Origin: Nymphaea colorata
Lineage: Eukaryota; Streptophyta; Magnoliopsida; Nymphaeales; Nymphaeaceae
Reading direction: 5' to 3'
DNA: 64,000 nt
Assembly: GCF_008831285.2 (NCBI RefSeq)
Contig: NC_045142.1
Span: 4,283,501-4,347,500, forward strand
Part shown: piece after piece, positions 53,401 to 64,000 of the stretch
Numbering within the stretch: the stretch's first letter is position 1
Layout of the letters: each line of letters opens with the position of its first letter
Notes under the pieces: model-generated
Databases searched by the model: none
What the model was told of the DNA's origin: nothing
The model's input: the letters and a program-made list of their open reading frames with translations, nothing else
Program-made: the position numbers and the translations under genes

Positions 53401-54237
53401 AATCTTTCTTTTTGGGAGGAGGGGGGTGGGCGTGGGGGCATTGAAGAGTGGATTTTTTTTTTTGTTTTCTTTTATGACTAACTTGAGTTGTCCTCTTGCA
53501 GTCATTCCATTATGTGAAATATAGAAGGGATGAGAATCAGCTGTATATATTTGCAGATGACTCAGTTCCACGGTGGTTGACTGCATCCCACCATGTAGAT
53601 TTTGACACTATGGCTGGTGCTGACAAATTTGGAAATATATACTTTGTAAGATTGCCTCAAGATGTGTCCGATGAGATTGAGGAAGACCCTACTGGTGGTA
53701 AGATTAAGTGGGAGCAGGGCAAGTTGAATGGGGCTCCCAACAAGGTTGAAGAAATTGTTCAGTTCCATGTTGGGGATGTTGTCACGTGCTTGCAGAAGGC
53801 ATCGCTCATACCTGGTGGTGGCGAGTGCATTATATATGGCACCGTGATGGGTAGCCTAGGGGCTTTTCTTCCATTCACGTCAAGGGAGGATGTAGACTTC
53901 TTCTCTCACTTGGAGATGCACATGAGGCAGGAGCACCCACCACTTTGCGGTCGAGATCACATGGCCTACAGATCTGCCTATTTCCCTGTCAAGGTACTTT
54001 GCTGACAGTGACACTTCATTTCTTTGAATTACTGCTTTCTTGACCTCCCAATGTTCTAGTTCCATGACTAACCTGATATATGGGGCGGTGCATGTGCAGG
54101 ATGTGATTGATGGGGATCTATGTGAACAATTTCCAGCATTAGCTCCTGATTTGCAGAGGAAGATAGCAGACGAGTTGGATAGAACTCCGGGAGAGATTCT
54201 AAAAAAATTGGAAGATATTAGAAATAAAATTATTTGA
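47406..54237 (+). CDS. SF3B3: Splicing factor 3B subunit 3 (SAP130/SF3b130)
   Basis: Three exons, 47406-50414, 53502-53993 and 54100-54237, join in phase 0 to 1212 aa, close to the 1214-1217 aa usual for plant and animal SF3b3. The start MYLYSLTLQRATG and segments VVGSDSGRIVILEYN, GVLFRTVVDMVTGQLSDTR, RIYVGDIQE|SFHYVKY, FADDSVPRWLTAS, DTMAGADKFGNIYF and LLxLEDIRNKII-like end are family hallmarks. The protein is a triple beta-propeller of the DDB1/CPSF160/SF3b3 type: an MMS1-like N-terminal half and a C-terminal CPSF_A region (about 850-1180). An acidic linker lies near 815-850. SF3b3 is a nuclear scaffold of the U2 snRNP SF3b complex that recognises the branch site; SF3b is also in the U11/U12 di-snRNP. 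Codons are GC-rich at the 5' end and AT-richer in exons 2-3. The first exon alone encodes 1003 residues. Confidence 0.97.
50415..53501 (+). other. Intron 1 of SF3B3 (3.1 kb)
   Basis: GT donor at 50415 and AG acceptor at 53500-53501, phase 0. It holds an imperfect tandem duplication (period about 127 bp, 50540-50800: gcattataaacttgaga, ccttactgctgatgta, ggaact...cttaattta) and a CT/TA microsatellite (about 52201-52262). The 138-codon frame at 52813-53229 shows no domain and is treated as intronic noise. Confidence 0.85.
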
Positions 54238-56066
54238 AGGGTTAATGCAGATCGATTGTTGTTTATTTACATCCAATCGTTCTTCCAACACACTGGTGGT
54301 TCGGGGTAACATTGCTCATTATGCTACCAACAAAAGCAAAACTCCAAGCACCTTGGGAGAAAAAACTGAAAGCTTTGAAGAGTAACTATCTGGTGTTTTT
54401 TTGGCAGTTGGAAGGCTTTTGCAACTTGGGCCTTTGAGGTGGTGACTGGTGGTTGGCTGGCGCCTCTGCAAAGACGCCCTGGTGGCTCTTTTGGCAAATG
54501 TCATTGTTTAATGGCTGCTTCTGAGATCATAATGTCATAATGTATCATCTTACCACTAGTATCCTGACAAGCTGTCTATTTTTCGGATGTAGCTTTTAAT
54601 CAATCTTGCAGCTTGCTATGCTATTATTTCAACTTCAATTTAGTTATTTTTGCTTTCTGATTGATTAAATTGAGTGTTTAAGTCTTCAGTCTCGTTACAA
54701 CTACACCTATGTGTTTTTGATTAGGTAGTACAGGAAGTTGATTGAGAACTTGTATTAGAAACATGACTTTGGACTTCAGAAGTGCACGCCTAAAACATCA
54801 GACCCAGTTTGTGATGCGACGGTGGTTCGGCTTGTATTGGCGACATTTTTATTTAAGGATAGTGCTGTTTGATTCCTGTATTAGTTGATACGGGGCTGTA
54901 TTAACGAACGCAGACCCTCAGCTGACTGATATTTGATAGGGGTCCGATTCTGGAGTTTGTTGCCGGTACTGTATTAACGAACGCAGACCCTCAGCTGACT
55001 GATATTTGATAGGGGTCCGATTCTGGAGTTTGTTGCCGGTACGATTCCTGTATTCCCGTCCACAGTTACGTTGATAACTGCCGTATCTTCCCACATTGTG
55101 AATTCATCATCTGTAGTTTTTAATCAGCCAGATAAAATTATGCCATCGTTTTTTGGTTTTTGATTCTTGAAGCAAGTCCGGTAAATAGCTGCCGTCATCT
55201 CTTCTACTTTTAGTCAACCGGTAGATCATGTCCGTCTGGAACTTTTCGATTCTTGAAGCACTCCTGCTGCCGTCCGCCTCTTTTCCTGTGCAAGCGATGA
55301 TGTGTCCCGACTCGGTTCCTTGTGTATAATTGGTAAGCGAAAATATCAAAATCTGACCATCGTTTCTTTATCAGCGGCAGTTATCTGATATTTAAAAATA
55401 ATTTCGATTGTTCTTCTCATCATTTAATCATGGAAGTGAGACTCAGTAATTTAAATATTAAACTGATCTTTTATGATTCGTTTCTGAAACCCAGATGCAG
55501 CAATTGACTTTGAAAGGGAGGACTACATGGGTGAAAGAGAAATGATGCAATATCCACGGCAGCAATGTAACTGAACTTGGAGGCAGGACGGCCTAATTAA
55601 ATATTTTCTTCAAATAATTTTCTGTACCAAGCTTCATCGATTATACTACTAAATGCAATCTGAATTTCTAGAAGCCTAAATGGGCGAACCCCCGTCCTTG
55701 AAGCTTCGCTGTACCGTATTGCCTTCTGTTAAGGTGAAAAACGGAACAGTAGAACCGCAGACCATGGGAATGAAGAAACTGCCGAAAGACAAGTTGCTAA
55801 GAATTGAAATATTCACATCTAAAGATGATGTGAAGAGTACGAAAAAGGGGGCAGCTGAGGCCTGAGGGCATGAAAAAGTTACATTTATAGTTTAAGGAAG
55901 ATTTCACAAGAAATCGATCATATCTGCAATCGACAATGATTTAGCTAAGTGTAGGGCTAACTCCTATAATGCTATGAATTTTGAACACGAATAGGTAGCT
56001 AGAGATGCTTGCTATTATACAGGACAGACGGAAAAATAATAATGCTCATATCCCTTTTATTGACTA
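54238..56066. other. 3' flanks of SF3B3 and UXS (convergent)
   Basis: No gene. It contains the 3' UTR of SF3B3, a perfect 73-bp tandem duplication at about 54894-55040, and the 3' UTR of the minus-strand UXS gene near 55880-56066. A 61-codon frame at 55680-55865 has no support. Confidence 0.65.
54894..55041. repeat. Two perfect 73-bp tandem copies
   Basis: The phrase starting tgtattaacgaacgcagacc and ending tttgttgccggtac is present twice without a visible difference (ttaacg at 54901 and 54974). The identity implies a very recent event or an assembly artefact. Confidence 0.93.
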
Positions 56067-59000
56067 TCAATTGTCATCATTCATGACACGCTTCCGAAAA
56101 TCAGTCACCATCAAGGGTAGTCCTTCCTTCAGCGGGACCTTTGGTTCCCAGTTCAACAGTTCCTTTGCTTTACTTATATCCGGTTTCCTTTTGTGAGGGT
56201 CGTCTGCAGTATTTGGTTTAAATACAATTTTGGCGCTGGGATCTACAATCTCCTTCACAACCTGCAATTAGCAGACAATTTTGTACTGAATAAGATGAAA
56301 CCAAGAGAAGATGAATCAAAGATGCCATTTTCCAGTGACAAACCTCAGCGAGTTCTAGCATGGTGAACTCTCCAGGGTTACCCAAGTTGAAAGGACCAAC
56401 GTGCTCCCCTTCCATTAGCCGAATTAATCCATCAACCTAGTCATAGTTAAAGACACAGAAGGTTTAAGCAAGGTGAAGTAGAAAAATGCCTCAAGAGTGG
56501 CCAAGCAGTTAGATCCATTTTGAACAGATAATTTCGATCATAAGGGATATTTTAGTTTTTTGATACCAGGATGACATGGCCAAGTCAAATGGTCAATGTA
56601 TCAGAACCAATGGCAATCAGCTTTGCCAGAAGACATGCAATAAAAGATCTTTCAGATGTGAACTGAAAATTTTGTTATTTTGAGTTGACGATTTGTTTTA
56701 ATGCCATACGAAATTACCATTCCATATACAATTAAATGACTAAATTTCTTACTTTTTCATTCACATAAAGTGATTTTTTTCGTGTCTAGAATGTCATTTA
56801 CCTTACAGAAAACAGATACAAAGGCCAAACTAAAATGCACATCATAAAATTTGAACATGTGACTACTACAAAGTAAGCAGATAATGAATAAAAAAACATA
56901 GTATAACTGGCATGCAGTAATTCAGCTAAAGCATGTAACCTGTGATTTATTGTGTATGCTTGAAGGATATTTCTCATAATATCGAGACTAATATAAAAGC
57001 ATTCCAGCTTCAAGTTGAGCTTCCAAAGCAATTTCCTGTGAAGCAAGCTTCCTAGATAAATAGCATTTGACTTTCTTAATTCCCTTAAGTTTCAAGGTTA
57101 TAGATGTGCTTACTTGGAATCAAATCATACAGATTGATAAAGAAAAATAGAAGTAATATGAAAGACATCAAGCACTATCCTCGTACATCTAATCTACACT
57201 ATAGGCGGGATTCATGCAAATAAACATGTGAACTAAAAGTTGCTAAAAATAGAGCATTGCATTCTCCAATAAATACCCTGTACAGCAGGGTTCAGCAAAT
57301 TCAACAGGCAACAGTTGTCCAAAAATAGCAATAGAGGATTAGAACAACAATGCTTCAGGCTCAGCCAACTCAAGAAGGACAAACATTTGATAAATTTATA
57401 GAGGAGAATACCAGATCAGAAACATATTGAAAGCTTCTCGTCTGCTTGCCATCACCATAGACAGTCATTGGCTCCCCACGGAGGGCCTGAACAACAGAAG
57501 TGTCAGCTTAGTATGAGATCTACGATCTAGGGAAATGATAGACGAATATTGTGAACTGAAATGAACCTGAGCAACAAAGTTGCTGACAACACGTCCATCA
57601 TCTATACACATCCTTGGTCCATATGTGTTGAAAATTCGAGCTATGCGTACCTGAAAATAAAGAAATCTTCGATCAGAAAGTATTTTATGAGGAAAATTTG
57701 GGAAGTCAGAATTTGGTTTCTTGAAACACCAAAAAGATATTATAAAATTTATTTCTCCTTTGGATACTCATCAATTCTTTTGCAATTATTAGCTTCAAAA
57801 GTGGAAAAGAATAAAATTATTATCTCAATAAACCATCCACTATGCCATGAAAGACTAAAAAGAGAAAAAATCCAAACTGTTCTGCATTCAAAGAGCCAGG
57901 AGCATGTTGAAAAGTCATAATACAGACAAACTTACAAGTAAATTTGCTGGACTTCCAAAACACGGAAGAGTGCTTCATCTAATTTGTGAGAGATCTTTTG
58001 AAGGAAAAGGCAACAGGAAACAACAAGAAAAACATGGACATATTCTGTTCTAATGGTAAAATGATGCAACAAATTGCACAATACAAGCAGTCATCAAGAA
58101 CCACATATTGATGAAAAATTTCCTCTACCACATTTTAGTAATCTGCAAAATATTGGTCACCTTTGCCAAGTAAAGGTCAAGTAGAAATCAATAAGATAAA
58201 AGATAGAATAGATTATGTTGATTCTATATCATGGAGACCTGTTCATGGAAGACATTATAATGGTTTGTTACCTCAACATTTGCACCTCGATGGTAATCCA
58301 TTGCCAAAGTCTCTGCTGTCCTTTTTCCTTCATCATAACAGCTTCTTACACCTAAGCAGCCAAAACCCTTGAAGCTTCAAAATTAACATGAAGACAATGC
58401 AGAATCTACACCTCAATATAGGGAAAATGGAATTTCTCCCTTTCATAATCAATATTATTAACTTAAAATTAGCTGCCTGCTTGAATTCATTGACAAATAA
58501 TATCACTGCGTGAATGTGTTCCCAGTTTTCTCTAGAATTTTAGACTTTTACTGGAAGTTTCCCTGAGAAAATTGAATTGTTATTATGTCTCCAAATAATT
58601 GAAGTACAAACATTGTCAAGATAAATAACATCAGCAACATAAAAATAATGGCAGCCAAACATTGTAATACTTTAAAGTGATATAATTATTAAAAAAAGAA
58701 CTTGTACTTTTCATACCAATTTCAAATAGCTGAAGTGAAATATATCAAAATTTCACTTTAAAGTTTCAGTTTCCTAGACACTAACGTTTGTACCTTCAAA
58801 ATTCTCAAATGTTTTTCCTTTATTGACAAAAATTGAGTTTTTTTAAAGAAAACTTTGCTATTAGCATCAGGAAGCCTCTATGGTGACAGAAAAAGAGCAT
58901 AGAAACAGGCAAAAAGCATTTTGAATTATAAATATAAGGAGGTAAAAGGAGTTTGAAATGTATAGAAAGAACTTCAAGGAAGAAATGAAGTCCAATGTGG

Positions 59001-60522
59001 AAGATGAAAAGTCTAAAGAACGAAAGGAAATAAAAACTGGGTTGAAGTCCCACCACCGATATCAAGTCAACATTAACAGGCTCATCTATGAATGTGTTTG
59101 TCTAATGTACATACACATGTTACCTGCAAAATAGATCTCTCACCTATAGGGTTGACATGGCCCCAATATGTTTCCTTCTGTGGGTGCTCAAGTGGGTCGC
59201 CGTAAACCTCACTGGTACTTGTCAAAAGAAACCTTGCACCAATTCTCTTTGCCAGGCCCAACATGTTCAGGGTCCCCATTACATTAGTCTTGTAAACATA
59301 GTTAAGAAACACATGATATGCAGTTCGAATTTAAGCTTATAAAGCCTAATAAAATTAATATATACACATATTGAGGCTCGGATTACTCCGTCCAGGTTTG
59401 AGCAGAAATCCTCCAGCCTCTCACAGCACACTGCCCGATGCATTGCCATCAGGGGGCTGTGATTGGATGGATGTCCTGATGGCCAGAAGATTTCACCTCC
59501 AATGTATGTGTTGTATATATCAATATATATATATAGACACACACATACACACACAGCCACCCCCTAGGAGAAACCTGTAACTATGAAATTACTTTGGAAT
59601 TTCAGAAGTCTCTATTTGAAGTCTTTCATTCTCCATAGAAAAGAGACATCACATGCCATTGAGAATGGAGAAGTCCACAGGCACAGAGACTCACTCACAT
59701 GGTTAAGCTACAATAGGGCACATTAATCATTTAGCACAATATCATCCAAACACAATTTCTACCAAAAAGCGTAATCCAATGAAGACTTGCAATTTGCGAA
59801 GCATGCAGCTACTTAGCACCAAAGTTTCTAACAAACATGTCAAGCCAACATAAGGAACAAGAATAGGACAACATAATAGTCACTGCAAAGGATATGATAG
59901 TCTTGATGGGATTATACTTGTAGTGAACAGGTGAAGCAGGGCAGGCCAGGTGATAGATCTGATCGACCTCCAAAAGAATGGGCTCAACCACGTCATGTCG
60001 GATCAGCTCGAACCTCGGATTGCCAAAATGGTGCACCACATTCTCCTTCCTACCAGTGAAGAAATTGTCCACAACTATGACATTATCGCCTCTGTCAAGC
60101 AACCTATCCACAAGGTGACTGCCGACAAATCCCGCCCCGCCAGTCACCACTATCCTCCTTCCCGGGCTCTTCACCCCAACAGGCACCCTCCTGTTCTTGG
60201 CAACCATAGCGGAACCCCCGTAGCCGTATCCTTCAATCTCTTCACGGTTCACTCCAGTGACTGCCGATGGGTAGACAGAATGCCGGCTCTCCACAGCTCC
60301 GAGCTTCGAGACGCTAGGTTGAAGCATGAAGAACGTGGAGGCGATCAACATGCCGACGAGGACGAAGAGAAGCCTCTGTTCTCTCAATAGATAATTGAAC
60401 CAGAACTTCGGCCATGATCTGGCCTTCTGAGTTTTCGTGGAGAAAGGGATCGAGTGCGGCGGCATCTGCAGTTCATCGTCACCTCTGTAACTCGAACTAT
60501 ATTGCTTGTGCAATTGTTTCAT
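56067..60522 (-). CDS. UXS: UDP-glucuronate decarboxylase / UDP-xylose synthase, membrane-anchored type
   Basis: Seven exons on the minus strand: 60522-59896, 59291-59144, 58351-58272, 57650-57567, 57486-57412, 56436-56344 and 56261-56067. They total 1302 nt for 433 aa, close to the 443-445 aa of Arabidopsis UXS2/UXS4. The enzyme converts UDP-glucuronate to UDP-xylose for xylan and xyloglucan. Residues 1-50 are cytosolic, 51-67 ([17 protein letters not shown]) a type II Golgi signal anchor. The short-chain dehydrogenase fold follows: GGAGFVGSH at 128-136 binds [15 protein letters not shown] is at 231-242, and the catalytic YDEGK is Y264/K268. Later family blocks are [42 protein letters not shown] and [18 protein letters not shown]. 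All junctions preserve the frame. Six introns are normal or GT-AG-like except the first, which fits AT-AC (see the separate entry). The gene is convergent with SF3B3. Confidence 0.97.
59292..59895 (-). other. U12-type AT-AC intron in UXS
   Basis: The intron begins ATATCCTTT on the minus strand (59895 downward), an exact match to the U12 AT-AC donor consensus ATATCCTT. It ends TTTCTTAACTATGTTTAC, with branch-site match TTCTTAAC at 59308-59301 about 10 nt from the AC end at 59293-59292. Splicing there gives [16 protein letters not shown], the conserved UXS sequence. A GT-AG alternative (donor GTGACT, acceptor ACAAG) would keep frame but replace Lys by ISFA, breaking conservation. Confidence 0.88.
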
Positions 60523-61580
60523 GATGTGGTTGTGCTCAAAATCGAAAGAAAAATCGCGATTTCGACTAGAGAAATGCTGTGGAGGTTGAGTGTTTCACCA
60601 AGCGAAACAGAGAAACTTGGCTATGGAGGGTGATGGGCATACCTGTAAAGCGCTGGATCTCCGAAATTCTCGAATAAATCCCAACGAGATCGCGAAATTG
60701 GCGCGGGAAAACTTTTCCTCCCGACAAAAGGAGGAGACTGGAGACGTCGGTAGGCCGATTAAAACGCCCTTACAGCGTCGTCAGCAGATCTCCGGAACTC
60801 CTGCCACCCTCTTCGAATCATGAACTGGGCATCTTGAAAACGCAATGGAATTACAAAATTTGCCCCGAAAAGCTATGTGGGTGTTCGGAATTTCTTCCAG
60901 AAATGAAGAGATCTCAGATGGAACGTACCTCAGACGACAGATCCCTATCGTTTACGCGGTGAGTTGGTCTCTAACGATTTCTTACCCCTTTCAATGGTGT
61001 GAAGCGGATTCTTTTATCATGGGAAACAGTTTAAAAAATGCACAGATGGGCGGCTTCAATCTGATTTATAATGCATGAGACACTGTGACCGCGTGGTCTT
61101 CTTGGACGCGCAAAACCACAAGCCGCCTTTGCTCCGGCTAAACGCTAAATACACACTACAATTTACATCACCACACAAAATCTCGTGAAGTCTTCAACTT
61201 TCGTCGAGTTGGCACCCTTGCGAAATCTTCAAGCTAGCGTCATTGACTTACAATCAACTGACCCGTTAACAGAACAAATTCATTGTTTATGTTGCTTTGA
61301 TTAACGCATGAACGGTGATCACATATGTGAAATTCCAACACTTTTTCAATTGATCTTAATCGTTTCATCCCATAGTCCCCCTTACCTCCCTGCCCCAGGA
61401 TTTAAGGCTGCTGAGATGTGGCTGATCCTTATAGTACATCATTCAATTTGCATTAATGCAACTACTACCATTTACCATGTAAAAATGTCTAGAATCAACA
61501 CATAATCCTCAAAAGCATATCAACGTGCTCATTTGTAAGTCTTTCAAATCATGTGTGTTCAATATAATGCATAAAATACT
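60523..61580. other. Upstream region of UXS
   Basis: Contains the leader and promoter of the minus-strand UXS gene and then non-coding DNA. Short plus-strand frames at 60590-60823 and 60845-61078 are antisense to the leader and have no domain. I could not fix a TATA box with confidence. Confidence 0.55.
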
Positions 61581-61581
61581 T

Positions 61582-61860
61582 GGGGGGTATTTGACTGACA
61601 ACCTAAACCTGGTTTTGCCTCATAACACCAATTCAATAATGTTTGGATGACATTGAGACTGGGTTTTTGCTAAAACCTGGTTTTGGCAAAACCAGGCTTT
61701 CATGAAGGACCTGAAAAACTTGCTTCTCACCAGGTTTTTCAGGTAAAACTAAACCAAGTTTTTCACTTGTCATCCAAACTTCCAAACCAAGTTTACAAAA
61801 CCGAGTTTTTGATCACGTTTTCACAAAACCAAGTTTTTTGAGTGTCATTCAAACACTCCC
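61582..61860. mobile_element. MITE-like element, about 280 bp
   Basis: The left end ggggggtatttgactgacaac and the inverted right end gggagtgtttgaatgacact match as imperfect terminal repeats, and similarity continues inward to cctggttttg/cttggttttg. The body is built of repeated aaacc(t/a)ggttttg words, partly palindromic. No coding sequence and no clear target-site duplication. The termini suggest a hAT-type non-autonomous element. Confidence 0.6.
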
Positions 61861-62289
61861 TTACATTTGATAATAATCATAAGCTATAGTACTTTTGAGT
61901 ACAACTTTTAGTTCTTTTTGTCTACAAAGTTTTCTACATCGTTTCTCATGCACACCCTGGTAGCTTGTTTTCTTTTTTTTTTCAATCAACTATTTTTGGT
62001 TTCAAGAGCAATTGTATTATTTCATTAAAATGAATTATCACAGCCTAGCTGCATGCTTTTTTTTCTTTCCTCCTCATTTTGTTTTCAAGAGCAACTGTAT
62101 TATTTCATTAACATAAAAAATATTACCTCTGGATTGAATGGCAGAAATTAATAGGTCAGTTTCTATTAAGTTGGGTGAACATGTAAGTCATATGATGAAA
62201 CCAATGCGGAGCAGCGGAAGCATATTATAGATATCACGAGATATGGCAAGCAAGGAAGCCCCAACATGTTGACCGTGTTACTTGGCCTG

Positions 62290-62580
62290 GGCATCTGGCC
62301 GGGCCGGGCCCTGCCCGATTTGGTTCGTTTAAGATTAAAAAAATATTTTTTTAAATTTTTTTTGTTATAATAATATATATTTATTATTAACAAATATATT
62401 TTATATTTTAAAAAAAATATTTTATAATTAAAAAATTATTTTTTATTTTTAAACCGGTCGGGTCGAGACCCGGGTTATCGGGCCGGGCCCGGGTTGACCG
62501 GCCCGACGGCCCCGATCGGGCCAGACCTTACCGGGCCGGCCCGGCCTGGCCCGATACCGACCCTTACGTGTTGCCGGCAA
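62290..62580. repeat. GC-rich GGCCGGGCC islands around AT-rich DNA
   Basis: Two patches, about 62286-62318 and 62453-62565, consist of overlapping gggccgggcc / cggcccgacc words, and an almost pure A/T stretch of about 120 bp lies between them. The GC patches are self-complementary and could fold strongly. No gene is present. Confidence 0.7.
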
Positions 62581-62894
62581 GCTGGGACTTATTGATTGCG
62601 AATGAAGAAAAGTCAATACCATATCCAAACCTGAATTTAAATTCAAAATTTGGATGACTTTTAAATTCTTAACCGAATCCTAATCTTTCTTTTAAATTGA
62701 CAACTGCTTCCAAATTTGACTTTTAAATGCATTCCATATTTGACTTTTAAATGCATAGCCAAAACCATCCACATATTTGTATACTAAAATTAGCTTTCAA
62801 AATGTATGAATATAGGACATAGGAAATTCAATGAGTTATCTATTTAAAAATCGAATCTGAATTTGAATGCGATTTAGTGTCATTTCTTTAAATG

Positions 62895-63088
62895 CAAAAT
62901 CGTTCCAATTTGCTAATTGGATTGTCAATTTTTCCCACATCCAACTTTTTAAAGTAATTCGGTTCCATATGTGATTGGAATCAGATTCATTAACATCCCT
63001 AGTCCCTTGGATTTATAAAAGGAACATGACATATTTAAAACATATCACTAAAAATCAACTGTCACTTCATGGTGTTTTTAGCGCGCAC

Positions 63089-63139
<51 letters not shown>

Positions 63140-63245
63140 CAAGGCCTGAAAGAAACCATTCTTTCTTGTATATATTTATTTTAAACTGAATCCAGTCCAA
63201 ATGTGGATCCGAATTCGATTGGATATTTATGTATATCGAATCTAA
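62895..63245. repeat. Direct duplication near the window end, copy 1
   Basis: Begins at cgttccaatttgctaattgg (62901) and includes cccacatccaactttttaaagtaatt, a CA/TA microsatellite (about 63085-63140) and, after it, gaaaccattctttcttg. Copy 2 starts at 63538 in the same order. It lacks about 115 bp present in copy 2. Confidence 0.85.
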
Positions 63246-63446
63246 ATTCAATTGTTGGTCATTTCCAAAGTCGAATTCGATTCAATTTGATTTATTAATC
63301 AGATATTAAATTTTTTTCCATCTCTAACTTTTCCTGAATGGTTCGGTCAGGATCTGAATCCGATTCATTGGCATCCAAAGTACAAGGAAAAGACAGATCT
63401 TGCTTATGTGGGATCTAGATTTGGTTTGATAAATCCATATCCAAGT

Positions 63447-63454
63447 GTGTGTGT

Positions 63455-63507
<53 letters not shown>
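63447..63507. repeat. (GT)/(AT)n microsatellite
   Basis: A short GT run followed by about 48 bp of AT between the two copies of the duplication. Confidence 0.93.
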
Positions 63508-63510
<3 letters not shown>

Positions 63511-63531
63511 GAGTAATCCATATCTAAAATT

Positions 63532-64000
63532 CAAACTCGTTCCAATTTGCTAATTGGATAATCAAAATTTTTCCCATATCCAACTTTTTAAAGTAATTAG
63601 GTCACATATATGAATGGAATCAGATTCATTAACATCCCTAGTCCTTTGGATTCATATAGGAACGTGATATCTTTATATATATTAAGAGTTTTAAGATGTT
63701 ATGTGCTACATGTTGCCGGATGGTTAAAAATTTAAAACCTGTCATTAAAAAGCAACTGTCACATGGACATTAGCAACAATATATGACACATTAACAGTTC
63801 ATTGTGTTTTTAGCACAGATTTATGATGCTTTTAGCAATATATATAAAGTGGCATCGGTGAAGTGTGCAACCCTTGGCGATCCTTAGTTTCAAGACCTGT
63901 AAGAAACTATTCTTTCTTGTATATATTTATTCTAAACTGAATCCAGTCCAAATGTGGATCTGAATTCGATTGGATATTTACGAATATCCCAATCTATATT
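63532..64000. repeat. Direct duplication near the window end, copy 2 (runs off the window)
   Basis: Same order as 62895-63245: cgttccaatttgctaattgg, tccaactttttaaagtaatt, atggaatcagattcattaac (63615), then gtcattaaaaagcaactgtcac, a longer middle ending tttatgatgcttttagcaa, then agaaactattctttcttg (63901) to the window end. The offset grows from 637 to about 751 bp, so one copy has gained or lost sequence in the middle. Confidence 0.85.

Noticed and set aside
55680-55865. 61-codon frame between SF3B3 and UXS
   Set aside because: Short, no domain, no regulatory context, lies in convergent 3' flanks.
59130-59143. Donor after ATT TTG CAG at the end of UXS exon 2
   Set aside because: It would shift the frame at exon 3. 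The GTGAGA donor at 59143 with the acceptor before 58351 gives the conserved [13 protein letters not shown].
59292-59895. GT-AG reading of UXS intron 1
   Set aside because: It keeps the frame but inserts ISFA and removes a conserved Lys, while the AT-AC reading fits both the U12 consensus and the protein family.

Overview
The window is nuclear DNA of a flowering plant. The evidence is spliceosomal introns, plant-specific gene families (ESB1-like dirigent, IDA-like peptide, NaKR-type HMA protein, TRM/LONGIFOLIA-like DUF4378 protein, plant-type UDP-xylose synthase), a telo-box in a housekeeping promoter, and AT-rich intergenic DNA full of AT, CA and CT microsatellites. Some genes are very GC-rich at third positions, and the SF3b3 gene loses GC from 5' to 3'. 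That would suit a monocot, magnoliid or early-diverging angiosperm, but I cannot name the species. I recognise no complete transposase or reverse transcriptase.

Layout. 1-8.4 kb: no gene; microsatellites, a six-unit 125-bp tandem array (3908-4655) and a degenerate TCGA-rich stretch. 8.4-15 kb (+): a five-exon TRM/LONGIFOLIA-like gene of 1048 aa with a CT-rich, uORF-bearing leader. 16.2-16.5 kb (+): a one-exon gene for a secreted 98-aa IDA-like peptide precursor. 18.3-22.5 kb: two intronless ESB1-like dirigent genes in tail-to-tail orientation with matching TATA boxes. 22.5-29.2 kb: non-coding, with a strong hairpin at 25483-25616. 29.3-30.7 kb (-): a three-exon NaKR-like heavy-metal-associated gene whose leader carries three repeats. 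30.7-47.1 kb: a long gene desert with MITE-like and duplicated segments. 47.2-54.2 kb (+): splicing factor SF3b subunit 3, 1212 aa, three exons. 56.1-60.5 kb (-): seven-exon UDP-glucuronate decarboxylase (UXS), 433 aa, whose first intron has the signature of a U12-type AT-AC intron. 60.5-64 kb: repeats, including a MITE and a direct duplication that runs off the end of the window.

The genes do not form a pathway cluster. UXS (xylan precursor), the ESB1-like dirigents (lignin/Casparian strip) and the IDA-like peptide (cell separation) all belong to wall biology, but I take their proximity as chance. The most useful items are the UXS AT-AC intron, the altered IDA-like core, the dirigent pair, and several duplicated or folded non-coding segments. 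Gene models were built by eye from reading-frame continuity, splice consensus and remembered family sequences; no alignment or search was run.
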